Positions 53,155 through 63,944 of a DNA stretch of 64,000 nucleotides are shown here, piece by piece. The stretch spans positions 42,243 through 106,242 of the forward strand of contig JAJZFA010000036.1 of the NCBI GenBank assembly GCA_021805565.1. The letters are read 5' to 3'. Under the pieces are notes generated by a model. It was not told where the DNA came from. It saw nothing but the letters and a program-made list of their open reading frames with translations, and searched no databases. Every line of letters begins with the position of its first letter. Within the stretch, counting starts at the first letter, position 1. Made by a program: the position numbers and the translations under genes. Source of the stretch: Pseudomonadota bacterium. GTDB lineage: Bacteria > Pseudomonadota > Alphaproteobacteria > Acetobacterales > Acetobacteraceae.

Positions 53155-53688
53155 TTACGCCTTCTCGCGCGCCCTGGCGATCGCAGCCACGATCATGGCC
53201 TTTGCCTCGGCCGCGTCGCCCCAGCCCTGCACCTTCACCCACTTGCCGGGTTCCAGATCCTTGTAATGCTCGAAAAAATGCCGGATCTGCTCCAGCGTGA
53301 TGGCCGGCAGATCGGTGTAATTGTGAACGTGCATGTAGCGCTGGGTCAGTTTCGGCGACGGCACGGCGATGATTTTCTCATCGCCGCCGCTTTCGTCCAT
53401 CATCTTCAACACGCCGACGGGGCGAACGTTGATCACCGCGCCGGGGATGATGGGGCGGGTGTTCGCCACCAGCACGTCGATCGGGTCGCCGTCATCGGAC
53501 AGCGTATGTGGCACGAAGCCATAGTTCCCCGGATAGCGCATCGGCGTGTAGAGAAACCGGTCCACCACCAGCGTGCCGGCGTCCTTGTCCAGTTCGTATT
53601 TGATCGGCTCGCCGCCGATGGCGACCTCGACGATGACGTTGATGTCCTCGGGCGGGTTCTTGCCGATGGCGATCGCGTCGATGCGCAT
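53155..53688 (-). CDS. ppa: Inorganic pyrophosphatase
   Basis: Hydrolyses pyrophosphate released by biosynthetic reactions. 177 aa, family I soluble type. The metal ligands of the DGDPIDVLV motif (near 66) and the [17 protein letters not shown] and YPGNYGFVP segments are intact. ATG 53688 follows AAAGGACACAC; a GTG/ATG extension to 53763 lies inside murA. It is immediately downstream of murA on the same strand. Confidence 0.96.
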   Translation of the reverse strand: MRIDAIAIGKNPPEDINVIVEVAIGGEPIKYELDKDAGTLVVDRFLYTPMRYPGNYGFVPHTLSDDGDPIDVLVANTRPIIPGAVINVRPVGVLKMMDESGGDEKIIAVPSPKLTQRYMHVHNYTDLPAITLEQIRHFFEHYKDLEPGKWVKVQGWGDAAEAKAMIVAAIARAREKA

Positions 53689-53701
53689 GACTGTGTGTCC
53701 T

Positions 53702-54964
<1,263 letters not shown>

Positions 54965-55519
54965 TTACATCCTCGGCAGTGCGGTGCCGCGCTGCCCCAT
55001 ATATTTGCCAGCCTTGTCGGCATAGCTGGTTTCGCACGGTTCGTTTCCGCGCAGGAACAGAAACTGGCAAATCCCTTCATGGGCGTGGATTTTCGCCGGC
55101 AGCGGCGTGGTATTGCTGATTTCGATCGTCACCTGCCCCTGCCATTCCGGCTCCAGCGGGGTGACGTTCACGATAATGCCGCAGCGGGCGTAGGTGGATT
55201 TGCCCAGGCAAATCACCAGCACGTCGCGCGGAATACGGAAATATTCGACCGTGTGGCCCAGCGCGAAGCTGTTCGGCGGAATGATGCAGACGTCGGTCTT
55301 GCGGTCCACGAAGCTGGCCGGGGAAAACGCTTTGGGATCGACCACGGCGGAATCGATATTGGTGAAGATTTTGAACTCGTCGGCGATGCGGGCGTCGTAG
55401 CCGTAGCTGGACAGGCCGTAACTGATGACACCGTCGCGCTTCTGCGCTTCCACGAAGGGTTCGATCATGCCGTGTTCCCGCGCCATCTGGCGGATCCAGC
55501 GATCGGACAGGACAGGCAT
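54965..55519 (-). CDS. dcd: dCTP deaminase
   Basis: Deaminates dCTP to dUTP for thymidylate synthesis. 184 aa. SSYGYDARI (substrate contact), [10 protein letters not shown] near 109, and [15 protein letters not shown] near 129, whose Glu is the catalytic residue, all fit the family. Adjacent to murA with no gap. Confidence 0.95.
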   Translation of the reverse strand: MPVLSDRWIRQMAREHGMIEPFVEAQKRDGVISYGLSSYGYDARIADEFKIFTNIDSAVVDPKAFSPASFVDRKTDVCIIPPNSFALGHTVEYFRIPRDVLVICLGKSTYARCGIIVNVTPLEPEWQGQVTIEISNTTPLPAKIHAHEGICQFLFLRGNEPCETSYADKAGKYMGQRGTALPRM

Positions 55520-55597
55520 TGGGCGGGATTCTCCGTTGGGCGCCGAACAGGGCGGTGTGGCGCGGATGCCGGCCGGGCCGAACCGCCCTCCGGTCGG

Positions 55598-55756
55598 TCA
55601 GAGCAAGAACCAGGCCATCCCGACCAGCAGCACAACCAGGAAGACGACCATGCCGGTAGTGGCCGACGTGAAGCTTCCCCACATTCTTTGCCGGTCGGCC
55701 GTCAAGGCTTCGATGGTGGTGGGCCCGGTGTATCGGGCAGGGGCGTGGCTGGCCAT
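55598..55756 (-). CDS. Small membrane protein, aa3-type cytochrome c oxidase subunit IV-like
   Basis: 52 aa. One C-terminal transmembrane helix (about 31-51, FTSATTGMVVFLVVLLVGMAWF) preceded by a polar segment with RQRMWGSF, the pattern of the bacterial COX4_pro_2 family, a peripheral subunit of aa3-type oxidase. The core oxidase genes are not in the window. ATG 55756 with GAGGG upstream is favoured over 55780. Confidence 0.6.
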   Translation of the reverse strand: MASHAPARYTGPTTIEALTADRQRMWGSFTSATTGMVVFLVVLLVGMAWFLL

Positions 55757-56169
55757 TTGTATCCCTCGGGGTGACGACACTGACTACGCGGGTTCTATGC
55801 CAGCCCGGCCCTGCGGGACAAGGGGTGGTAGCGATCTGGCGAAAGCCGACACGGGCAGAAGCCCGCCGTGTGGCCTATGCTTGCCGCATCTGGCCGGATT
55901 GCCCGATAATTCGGTCGCCACGTTGTGCGGACATTCGAACCAATCCACGACCGACGGGCGGGTCGTCCCCGGTTCGAACCAAAATTCCAGGACGACCGAC
56001 CTCGCTCGATCCGGTGAATTTCGGCGCCACCGGAAGCCGGATACGGCAGGGGCCGCGAACTCGCGGTGCTTCGCGTCCGCGATCCCTAAATCCGCCCCCC
56101 GGCCGTGTTGGGCAGCCAAACGGCGGGGGCAATGTATCCCCCGCCGATTAGCAGCCTGTCAGGCCTGGA
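55757..56169. other. Gene-free 413 bp
   Basis: I see no supported gene. Antisense-like frames of 110 codons exist but lack a ribosome site and any family resemblance. TTCGAACCAA occurs twice within 50 bp (near 55934 and 55973) without an obvious tRNA fold. The left-hand end of the gap probably contains the promoter for the small oxidase-subunit gene. A hairpin at 56121-56146 is described separately. Confidence 0.5.
56121..56146 (-). terminator. Hairpin downstream of the solute-binding-protein gene
   Basis: A 9-bp GC stem (CGGCGGGGG ... CCCCCGCCG) around an 8-base loop lies 24 bp after the leftward gene ending at 56170. Only a short T-run follows on the minus strand, so it is a weak or RNA-protecting terminator. 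Confidence 0.55.
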
Positions 56170-57429
56170 CTACGATCCCGACCCTTCGATCACGTTGCCG
56201 AACCGTTCCCACGTCGTGCCGGTCCATTTTTGCAACTGCATGGCCTTGATCGGGTGATAGTTGGTCGGGCTGGTGTTGACCGTGATTCCGGGCAGCAGGA
56301 CCGGATCGTACGCATCGTGCAGATTTGTCGCCTGCTTCATCACGTTCGCGCGCGAAAAATCGCCCTCGCACTGCTTTAGCACCTGCAACATCACCATGCT
56401 GACGCCATAGGCAAAGCTATAGTTCCCATCCGTCAGATCGGCGCCCGGAATGTATTTCGCCATGAAAGCGCGCCATTCGTTCATTCCGGTATCGTCCTTG
56501 AACGCCGGATCGGTCGGGTCTTTCATATAGCCGCTGGTGATAATCCCGACGCCGTTTTCCGCGCCCGCCGGCTTCATCACCGAACCGACCGAGATGGACA
56601 CATTCGTCAGAAAGAAAGCCGGGTGCCATCCCAGATCATGCACCTTCTTGATCGCCTGGGCGGCGAATTTCGGCGTCGCGCCCACCAGCAGCACGTCGGC
56701 CCCCGACGCCTGCAATGCCGTAATCTGGCTGTCGATGGTGGCGTCCGATGTCTCGTACGTGGCTTCCTTGACGACAACGCTGCCGTATTTATCGCCCAGC
56801 ACGTCTTTCACGCCGGCCGGGTAATCCTTCCCGAAATCGTCGTTCTGATACAGGATCGCCAGCTTTGCGTTGGGTATCTGTGCCAGCATGTATTTGGTAT
56901 AGATTTGCGCTTCCGTCCGGTAGCTGGGCTGATACCCCATGGTCCACGGGAAGTGCTTGTAATCGCCCCATTTATCCGCGCCGGTCGAGATGAAAAGGTT
57001 CGGCACCTTCTTCATGTTCGTATAGCGTTCGATCGCGGTATTGGTCGGCGTGCCCAGCGGCTGGAACAGGAAATCGACCTGGTCTTCCTCGATCAGGCGG
57101 CGAACCTCCTCGACCGTTTTCGGCGGGCTGTAGGCATCGTCGTACGAAATGAAATTGATCTTGTGACCGGCCACGCCGCCCTGGTCGTTGACCATTTTGA
57201 AGAAGGCCGACTCGGTCTTGGCGATCACGCCGTACGCCGAAGCGGGGCCGCTATAGGCGTCGGTGTTGCCGATTTTGATCTCGGTTGCCGTCACGCCGGG
57301 AGTCTCCTCGGCGGCCACCGCGGGCGCGGCACTGCTGGCCAGAGCCGTCAGCAGCAATGCAGCCGCCGCCGATCCTGCCAGCTTACGCGGCCCACGGCCG
57401 GCGGAATTGTGGTCTGTCAGCCTGGTCAT
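56170..57429 (-). CDS. ABC transporter substrate-binding protein (LivJ-like), second copy in window
   Basis: 419 aa. A Sec signal peptide (hydrophobic about 17-36, cleavage near AVAA) precedes a type I periplasmic-binding fold; the start of the mature part TEIKIGNTDAYSGPASAYG is characteristic. The cysteine-poor body and the TNVSISVGSV segment fit amino-acid/amide binders. No permease or ATPase is adjacent. It is a different branch from the protein at 36150-37376. Ligand unknown. Confidence 0.87.
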   Translation of the reverse strand: MTRLTDHNSAGRGPRKLAGSAAAALLLTALASSAAPAVAAEETPGVTATEIKIGNTDAYSGPASAYGVIAKTESAFFKMVNDQGGVAGHKINFISYDDAYSPPKTVEEVRRLIEEDQVDFLFQPLGTPTNTAIERYTNMKKVPNLFISTGADKWGDYKHFPWTMGYQPSYRTEAQIYTKYMLAQIPNAKLAILYQNDDFGKDYPAGVKDVLGDKYGSVVVKEATYETSDATIDSQITALQASGADVLLVGATPKFAAQAIKKVHDLGWHPAFFLTNVSISVGSVMKPAGAENGVGIITSGYMKDPTDPAFKDDTGMNEWRAFMAKYIPGADLTDGNYSFAYGVSMVMLQVLKQCEGDFSRANVMKQATNLHDAYDPVLLPGITVNTSPTNYHPIKAMQLQKWTGTTWERFGNVIEGSGS

Positions 57430-57616
57430 TCGTTCGCTCTCCCGTTATGCCACCGTTTTCTGGCAGAATAATCCAGGGAGTGGAAGCCTCGCGCCCCCAG
57501 GCGAAGACGGCGATTCACATTTCACCGTGGATTAAGAACGCTGCCTCTGTTTCATCGGCGTTCGCGTGCTATGTCCGGTGCATGGTTGCACCGCTCCATC
57601 GCCGGCCTGGCATTTA

Positions 57617-58921
57617 ATGGGCGCGCCTGCTGTCGTTACGGCGCCGCGCCTGCATGAGTGCCGCGATTGCGGACAGATGCAGATCATACCGGCGCTTCTT
57701 CCCGGCGCCCGCGCGGTGTGCGAACGCTGCGATGCCGTGCTGCGCCAGACGCGCCGCGATCCGCTGCTGCTGCCGCTGGCCCTGAACGTCAGCGCGCTGA
57801 TCCTGTTCGCGTTGGGCACGTCATTGACCCTGATGTCTGTCTCCGCCGCCGGCCAGCGGCGGGTCGCGGACCTGATCGCCGGCCCGCTGGAACTGGAACA
57901 ATACGGCGTGTGGGAGATTGCGCTGGTCGTCCTGGCCACCACCGTCGTCGTGCCGCTCGCCCGAATCCTGTGCATGCTGACCGTGCTGACCGCGCTGTCG
58001 CTGGACCAGCGCCCGGCCTGGCTGCGTTCGGTCTATGCCGGGGTGGAGTATCTGCGTCCCTGGTCGATGGTGGAAATCTATCTGCTGGGCCTGTTCGTTG
58101 CCTATGTCCGGCTGAGCGGGATGGCGGCGGTCGAAGTGGGACCGGCCATTTATGCGCTGGGCGGGCTGATGGTCGTTATGGTCCTGGCCGACTTTACGCT
58201 GGACGATCAGGCGGTATGGGAAGCGATGGACCCGGAAAATCGTCGCCGTCGTCGTACCCTGGACACCGGACCGTCCGGTCCCAGCGGCCCCGCGGCAAAT
58301 GTCAGCCGGCGGCGCATCGGTTGCGACACATGCGGCCTCGTCAGCCGAACGGTTCCGGACGCTCGGTGTTCCCGCTGCGGGTTCCGTCTGCGGGTCCGCA
58401 AACCGGACGCCATCGCCCGAGCGTGGGCGTTGTCGCTGGCGGCGTTGGTGCTGTATGTTCCAGCGAATATTTATCCCGTGCTGACCGTGGTCCAGTTCGG
58501 GTCGGGCGACCCAAGCACCATCCTTGGCGGTGTGCGGGAATTGCTCGACGCCGGCATGTGGCCGCTGGCGGCGCTGGTGTTCTTCGCCAGCGTGGTGGTG
58601 CCCGTCCTGAAACTGATCGGACTGAGTGTGCTGCTGATCTCCACGCAAATGGGAACGGGATGGGCGCTGCATGACCGTACGACGCTGTACCGGATCGTCG
58701 ATGCCATCGGCCGGTGGTCGATGATCGATATCTTCATGGAATCGATCCTGGTCGCGCTGGTGCGGTTCGGGAAGGTCGCCAGCATCTATCCCGGCCCCGG
58801 CGCGATCGCCTTCGCCGGCGTCGTGATCCTGACCATGATGTCCGCCCACAGCTTCGATCCGCGCCTGATGTGGGACAACGCCCGTGGCAAGCCGCGAAAA
58901 GCCGCGGCGGTGTTGGCATGA
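57617..58921 (+). CDS. pqiA: PqiA/YebS-family membrane protein
   Basis: 434 aa. Two tandem halves, each with a zinc-ribbon-like Cys pair (CRDCGQ/CERCD near 15-36 and CDTCG/CSRCG near 235-255) followed by four predicted transmembrane helices, as in PqiA. The second half contains the duplicated WSMIDIFMESILVALVRFG motif, also seen in the first half as WSMVEIYLLGLFVAYVRLSG. Works with PqiB and PqiC in lipid transport or envelope maintenance. ATG 57617 was chosen over GTG 57566. The stop overlaps pqiB by ATGA. Confidence 0.9.
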   Translation: MGAPAVVTAPRLHECRDCGQMQIIPALLPGARAVCERCDAVLRQTRRDPLLLPLALNVSALILFALGTSLTLMSVSAAGQRRVADLIAGPLELEQYGVWEIALVVLATTVVVPLARILCMLTVLTALSLDQRPAWLRSVYAGVEYLRPWSMVEIYLLGLFVAYVRLSGMAAVEVGPAIYALGGLMVVMVLADFTLDDQAVWEAMDPENRRRRRTLDTGPSGPSGPAANVSRRRIGCDTCGLVSRTVPDARCSRCGFRLRVRKPDAIARAWALSLAALVLYVPANIYPVLTVVQFGSGDPSTILGGVRELLDAGMWPLAALVFFASVVVPVLKLIGLSVLLISTQMGTGWALHDRTTLYRIVDAIGRWSMIDIFMESILVALVRFGKVASIYPGPGAIAFAGVVILTMMSAHSFDPRLMWDNARGKPRKAAAVLA

Positions 58922-60666
58922 GCGGTCAGCCCCCGTCCGCCGTCGTCCGGTCGCCCGTCGATCGCCGGCGTCGGCTGCCGCTGATCTGGGCCATTCCGGT
59001 GGTTACGGTCATCGTCGGCGGCTGGCTCGCCTGGTCCACCGTCTCCCGCCGCGGGCCGTTGATCACCATTTCCTTCGAGACGGCCGAGGGCCTGGAAGCG
59101 ACGGTGTCGCACGTCAAGCACAAGGACGTGGATATGGGCGTCGTGCAGAAAGTGCGGCTGAGCCCGGACCTTAAACGCGTGACGGTGACGGTGCGGATGA
59201 ACCGCGACGCAGAGCCGCTGCTGAACGATAAGACGAAGTTCTGGGTGGTGCGACCCCGGTTCTTCGCCGGCGCGATCAGCGGCCTGCAAACACTGGTCTC
59301 CGGTTCGTACATCGACGTGCTGCCCGACAACAGCGGCGGCGAGCCACGCCGCGATTTCGTAGGCCTGGAGACGCCGCCGGTGCTGCAATCGGACGTCCCC
59401 GGGCGCACATTCCTGCTCAAGGCGGACCGGATCGGATCGTTGAATCTTGGTTCGCCAATCCTGTTTCGCGACCTGGACGTGGGCGAAATCCTGGGCTGGG
59501 ACGTCGGCCAGATGGCGGAAAATATTGTTGTCCATGCGTTCGTCCGGGCGCCTTTCGATCGCTATGTGCATGATGATTCCCGGTTCTGGAATGCATCCGG
59601 GGTAACGGTGCAGATCGGTGCGGCGGGGCTGCAGCTACAGATCGAGTCGGTGCGGACGGTGATCATGGGCGGCATCGCGTTCGAAACCCCCAGTGGACCG
59701 TCTTCCAGCGGGCCGGTTGCCAGCGGCCCGTCCACCAGTGGACCGTCCTCCAGCGGATCGCCGCAAAGCCCTGAAAGCGCGACCGACCATCAATTCCCGC
59801 TTTACAGAAATCAGGATGCGGCGGACGCTTCTACCTACAAACGCACCATACCGCTCATGGCCAGATTCACGAGTTCGGTGTCGGGCCTTACGTCCGGGTC
59901 GAAGGTGACGTCGTTTGGGATGAAAATCGGCGAGGTGACGGGCGTTTCGCTGGTGTACGACCCAAAGTTGGATCGCGTCGTCGTGCCGGTGGAATTCGTG
60001 TTCGAACCGGAACGCATCGCGCAACTGGATCTGCCGAGGGACGGAGATCTGGACGCCAGGATGCGCGATCTGGTGCATCGCGGCCTGCGGGTGAAGCTGG
60101 AAAGCAGCAACCTGCTGACGGGCCAGAAGCAACTGGCGCTCGATCTTTACAAGGACGCCGGCCCTGGCGAACTCGAAAAGGTCGGCGATGCGTATGTCAT
60201 TCCGGTTTTGGGCGGCGGTTCGGACGATATCGCCACGGCCGCCAACAATCTGATCAATCGGCTGAACAGCATTCCCTTCGATTCCATCGGCAAAAACCTC
60301 GACCAGACCCTGGCCGGCGTGGATGCACTGGTGAACGACAAGGATGTCACTGCTTCTGTCGCCGCGCTGAAATCGACGATCGCCAGTGCGGAAACCCTGA
60401 TCAAAACGCTCAACCAGGGCATCGTGCCCACGATGCAGCGCCTGCCCGTCATTGCCAGCGGACTTGAATCGTCGGTTCAACGCACCGATAAGCTGATCGC
60501 GTCGCTACAAACCGGCTATGGCGGCGATTCTCATTTCAGCCGCGATATCGCACGGCTGACGATGCAGTTGACCGACGCCGCCCGGTCGATCCGGGTGCTG
60601 GCCGATCTGTTGTCCCGGCATCCGGAGGCATTGATCCGCGGCCGTACCGACCAGGGGGTCCAATGA
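58918..60666 (+). CDS. pqiB: PqiB, MCE-domain lipid-transport protein
   Basis: 582 aa. One N-terminal transmembrane helix (about 22-41), then successive MCE domains (starting near residues 47, 160 and 315) that form a periplasmic tunnel, and a C-terminal helical region. Between the second and third MCE domains sits a low-complexity linker rich in Ser/Gly/Pro (about 258-282), coded by repeated AGCGGxCCG-type units. It overlaps pqiA and pqiC by 4 bases each. Confidence 0.9.
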   Translation: MSGQPPSAVVRSPVDRRRRLPLIWAIPVVTVIVGGWLAWSTVSRRGPLITISFETAEGLEATVSHVKHKDVDMGVVQKVRLSPDLKRVTVTVRMNRDAEPLLNDKTKFWVVRPRFFAGAISGLQTLVSGSYIDVLPDNSGGEPRRDFVGLETPPVLQSDVPGRTFLLKADRIGSLNLGSPILFRDLDVGEILGWDVGQMAENIVVHAFVRAPFDRYVHDDSRFWNASGVTVQIGAAGLQLQIESVRTVIMGGIAFETPSGPSSSGPVASGPSTSGPSSSGSPQSPESATDHQFPLYRNQDAADASTYKRTIPLMARFTSSVSGLTSGSKVTSFGMKIGEVTGVSLVYDPKLDRVVVPVEFVFEPERIAQLDLPRDGDLDARMRDLVHRGLRVKLESSNLLTGQKQLALDLYKDAGPGELEKVGDAYVIPVLGGGSDDIATAANNLINRLNSIPFDSIGKNLDQTLAGVDALVNDKDVTASVAALKSTIASAETLIKTLNQGIVPTMQRLPVIASGLESSVQRTDKLIASLQTGYGGDSHFSRDIARLTMQLTDAARSIRVLADLLSRHPEALIRGRTDQGVQ

Positions 60667-61250
60667 CGCTGTCCAGGCGATCCGCACTGCTGATGCTGGC
60701 GGCCCTGCCCGCTGCCTGCGCGTCGCCGGACCCGGTGCTCTACGTGCTGGCACCGGTTCCCGGCTCCGTCCGGACCGGCGCGCCGCGCGCGATCCAGCTC
60801 CGCACTGTCGGCGTTCCGCATTATCTGGAACGATCGCAGATCGTGCGATCGTCGGAGGGCTATCGCATGGACGTGCTGTCCAACGACTGGTGGGGGGAAC
60901 CGGTCGGCGCGATGATCGGCCGTATTCTGGCGCAGGACCTGGCTCAGCGGCTGACAGGAAGTTCGGTTTATGCCGACAACGGCGCCATTTCCACGCCGCC
61001 GGACGCGACGGTGGAAACCGACCTGCAACGCTTCGATCTCGATCGCGACGGCGCCCTGCGTCTGGCCGCGCAAATCGCGGTCGATGGCCGGCAGGCGGTG
61101 GCCGACAGTTTCACGGTCGCCGTGCGGCCGACGGATGCAACGACCCGGTCGCTGGTCGCGGCCATGAGTGTGGCGACCGGACAACTGGCGGATAGAATGG
61201 CCGCGATGCTGACCGAAACCCCGCCGCCCCGGCGGAGCAGAAGCCCATAG
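60663..61250 (+). CDS. pqiC: PqiC-like outer membrane lipoprotein
   Basis: 195 aa of the ABC-type transport auxiliary lipoprotein family. The lipobox LPAAC gives lipidated Cys19. The body has the LxTVGVPxYLERSQIV segment and the WWGEPVGAMIGRILAQDLAQRL segment characteristic of PqiC/MlaA-associated lipoproteins. It anchors the PqiB tunnel at the outer membrane in known systems. Confidence 0.88.
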   Translation: MTLSRRSALLMLAALPAACASPDPVLYVLAPVPGSVRTGAPRAIQLRTVGVPHYLERSQIVRSSEGYRMDVLSNDWWGEPVGAMIGRILAQDLAQRLTGSSVYADNGAISTPPDATVETDLQRFDLDRDGALRLAAQIAVDGRQAVADSFTVAVRPTDATTRSLVAAMSVATGQLADRMAAMLTETPPPRRSRSP

Positions 61251-61281
61251 ACCGTGTTCGGCGCGTATCGCCGGCGCGGCG

Positions 61282-62094
61282 CTAATCCCGCAACCGCCCC
61301 GGATCGGCCGTGACGGTGTGATCCAGCGGCCCATGGCCGCGCCCGAAACCCGGCGCCGAGGCAATCGCCGCCCGCACATACCGGCGTGCCCGCACCACCG
61401 CATCGCGTAGCGTCATGCCCTGTGCCAGCCCGGCCGCGATGGCCGAGGCCGTCGTGCATCCCGTTCCATGCGTATGCCGGGTCTGAATCCGGGGCGCCGA
61501 AAACGCCTCGATCCCCGCTGCCGTCGCCAGCAGATCGGTCACCGTATCGGAGTTCAGGTGGCCGCCTTTCAGCAGCACCGCCGGCACGCCCATCGCCAGG
61601 ATCGCCGCCGCCGCGACCCGCATGCCGGCTTCGGTGCGAATGGTCAGCCCGGTCAGCGCTTCGGCTTCCGGCAGGTTGGGTGTTATCACGGCCGAACGGG
61701 GCAGCAAGTGCCGCCGCATTGTGTCCACCGCCTGTGCCGCCAGCAAGGATTGGCCGCCCTTGGCCACCATCACCGGGTCCAGCACCACCGGGACACCGGG
61801 CGCATACGCCGTCAGGGCATCGCACACCGCCTCGATCGTGGCGCTGTCGCCCAGCATGCCGATTTTGATCGCGTCGGCGCCGATGTCGGTCATGACCGCC
61901 TCGATCTGGCGGCGAACGAAGTCCGGAGGCACCGCCATCGCCGCATGCACGCCCAGCGTGTTCTGCACCGTCAGCGCCGTGATCGCCGTCGCGGCATAGG
62001 CGCCCAGCGCCCCGATTGTTTTGATATCGGCCTGAATGCCAGCCCCGCCGCCGGAATCCGATCCCGCGATGGCCAGCACCCGCCCGTGGATCAC
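61282..62094 (-). CDS. thiD: Bifunctional hydroxymethylpyrimidine kinase/phosphomethylpyrimidine kinase
   Basis: Thiamine synthesis: phosphorylates HMP and HMP-P. 270 aa, PfkB/ribokinase-like fold. [16 protein letters not shown] near 10-25, DPVMVAKGG near 110 and the [17 protein letters not shown] anion-hole segment near 215, with its catalytic Cys, are intact. The start is GTG 62094, overlapping the glmM stop (GTGA); the same frame runs open much further into glmM, but only as shadow. Confidence 0.93.
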   Translation of the reverse strand: MIHGRVLAIAGSDSGGGAGIQADIKTIGALGAYAATAITALTVQNTLGVHAAMAVPPDFVRRQIEAVMTDIGADAIKIGMLGDSATIEAVCDALTAYAPGVPVVLDPVMVAKGGQSLLAAQAVDTMRRHLLPRSAVITPNLPEAEALTGLTIRTEAGMRVAAAAILAMGVPAVLLKGGHLNSDTVTDLLATAAGIEAFSAPRIQTRHTHGTGCTTASAIAAGLAQGMTLRDAVVRARRYVRAAIASAPGFGRGHGPLDHTVTADPGRLRD

Positions 62095-63461
62095 AACGCG
62101 CCCTCGGTCACCCGCGCGACATCGGCGATCAGCGCACACAACGAATCGACGACGTCGGCGACAAGCGCACTGTCCTCGCCTTCGGCCATCACCCGCACCA
62201 GCGGTTCGGTACCGCTTTCCCGGATCAGCACCCGGCCGGTGCCGGCCAGGCGCGCCTCCGCCGTTCGGATCGCCGCCTGGACGCGATCCTGCCGCAGCGG
62301 CGAGACACCGGCGAACCGGACGTTCTTCAATCGCTGCGGCAGGCGTTGGAACACCTGCAAAACCTCCGACGCCGGACGGTCCTGCTGCACCAGCACCGCC
62401 AGCACCTGAAGCGCGGCCAGCAGGCCATCCCCGGTGGTGGCGAAGTCCGACAGGATCAGGTGCCCCGATTGTTCCCCGCCCACATTGATCCCCGAGGCCC
62501 GCATATGCTCCGCGACATAGCGATCGCCGACCTGCGTGCGGTGCAGCGTCAGGCCCAGCCCGGCCAGATGTCGTTCCAGTCCCAGGTTGGACATCACCGT
62601 GGCGACGATACCGCCCCCGTTCAACGCCCCGTTGCGGTGCCAGGATCCGGCGATCAGCGCCAGGATCTGATCGCCATCGACCACCTCGCCGGTTTCGTCG
62701 GCGATAATCACCCGGTCGGCGTCGCCATCCAGCGCGATGCCCAGATGCGCGCCATGTTCGGCCACCTGGGCGCACAGATAGGCCGGTACCGTCGATCCGC
62801 AGCCTTTGTTGATGTTGAAACCGTCGGGCGCCACCCCAACGGGAATGACTGTCGCCCCGAGTTCCCACAACACGGCGGGCGCGACCTTGTAGCCCGCCCC
62901 GTTGGCGCAATCGACCACGATCCGCAGCCCGTCCAGCCGCGACCCGCGCGGAAAACTGGCCTTCGCCGCCTCGATATACCGCCCCGCCGCATCGTCCAGC
63001 CGGGACGCCCGCCCCAACAAATGGGATTCGGCGAGCCGGCCGGCGAACGCGCTGTCCATCAGCGCCTCGATCTCCAGTTCCACCGAATCCGACAGTTTTG
63101 TCCCGTCCGGGCCGAACAGCTTGATGCCGTTGTCTTCGTATGCATTGTGCGACGCCGAGATCATCACCCCCAGATCGGCCCGCAGGGATCGGGTCAGCAT
63201 CGCAACGGCCGGCGTCGGCAACGGTCCCAGCAGCGTGACGTCCATGCCGGCGCCAACAAAACCGGCCGTCAGCGCGGGTTCGATCATGTAACCCGACAAT
63301 CTGGTGTCCTTGCCGATCACCACGCGATGCCGGTGATTGCCGCGCGTGAACAGCAGCCCCGCGGCCTGACCCAGACGCAGGGCGATTCCCGCCGTCATGG
63401 GTTCGGTATTGGCTTTGCCCCTGATGCCATCCGTGCCGAACAGGCGTCTTGTCTTGGTCAT
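62091..63461 (-). CDS. glmM: Phosphoglucosamine mutase
   Basis: Converts glucosamine-6-phosphate to glucosamine-1-phosphate for UDP-GlcNAc synthesis. 456 aa. The N-terminus [11 protein letters not shown] is diagnostic; the phosphoserine loop ISASHN has Ser104 before the His, and the metal site ALDGDADR lies near 242. The C-terminal phosphate-binding [12 protein letters not shown] is complete. Precedes thiD on the minus strand. Confidence 0.96.
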   Translation of the reverse strand: MTKTRRLFGTDGIRGKANTEPMTAGIALRLGQAAGLLFTRGNHRHRVVIGKDTRLSGYMIEPALTAGFVGAGMDVTLLGPLPTPAVAMLTRSLRADLGVMISASHNAYEDNGIKLFGPDGTKLSDSVELEIEALMDSAFAGRLAESHLLGRASRLDDAAGRYIEAAKASFPRGSRLDGLRIVVDCANGAGYKVAPAVLWELGATVIPVGVAPDGFNINKGCGSTVPAYLCAQVAEHGAHLGIALDGDADRVIIADETGEVVDGDQILALIAGSWHRNGALNGGGIVATVMSNLGLERHLAGLGLTLHRTQVGDRYVAEHMRASGINVGGEQSGHLILSDFATTGDGLLAALQVLAVLVQQDRPASEVLQVFQRLPQRLKNVRFAGVSPLRQDRVQAAIRTAEARLAGTGRVLIRESGTEPLVRVMAEGEDSALVADVVDSLCALIADVARVTEGAL

Positions 63462-63944
63462 TCGGATTCCATCGTTTCGTCCGCTTGCTGTAATCGAAGG
63501 CCCGGCGTAGTGGAAGTGCCACCGTATTTTAGTCTCTTATCGCCTGACTCTTGACGCTTTCCGCGCAAAAAATTCGTTGCGATTCACCCGGCGTGGTGCG
63601 AGGCTTAGTACACCGTAATGGCCTGAACCTACAGGGTTCCTATGCTTTTCACCCGCTGATGCGGGAACAACCGGGCGGATGTGAATCGGCGGATCATCCA
63701 AATTTGCCCGCACGGCCGAGAGAACGGCTTTGCCTCCTTGGTTCCGGCTCGTCTGGCTTAGGGATTGCTCGGCGCTGCCGCTTGTAGCGATTATTGTTGA
63801 GCAATCCCTAAGTTCATGTTTTGCACGGCAACTTTGCTGGCGTGCTGACGCACTTATTTGCCAGCGTCGCCTTAGAGTCTGACTCGAATCGGTCCTGCAA
63901 TGTGCTGGCGCTGAAAAGCTCGAAGTTTGCACCATTTCGTCGCC
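63462..63944. other. Gene-free 483 bp between glmM and an insertion-sequence end
   Basis: No supported gene. The first part should hold the glmM promoter. A leftward 132-codon frame (63537-63935) has no ribosome site and does not resemble a protein; it is not called. The inverted repeat at 63757-63812 probably belongs to the IS end. Confidence 0.5.
63757..63812. repeat. Inverted repeat CTTAGGGATTGCTC, probable IS terminus
   Basis: A perfect 14-bp arm at 63757-63770 is reversed at 63799-63812, 28 bp apart. It lies about 135-190 bp outside the stop of the transposase fragment, the place expected for the right end of that element. It could form a hairpin that blocks read-through. Confidence 0.6.

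Noticed and set aside
55934..55990. tRNA-like TTCGAACC repeats
   Set aside because: I could not fold an acceptor stem or anticodon arm around them.
62095..63522. Apparent 746-residue ThiD fusion
   Set aside because: The upstream part is another frame of glmM; ThiD begins at the GTG overlapping the glmM stop.
62346..63554. 402-codon + frame opposite glmM
   Set aside because: Antisense of glmM with no motif or ribosome site.
63537..63935. 132-codon minus frame near the right edge
   Set aside because: Crosses the inverted repeat and lacks protein-like composition.
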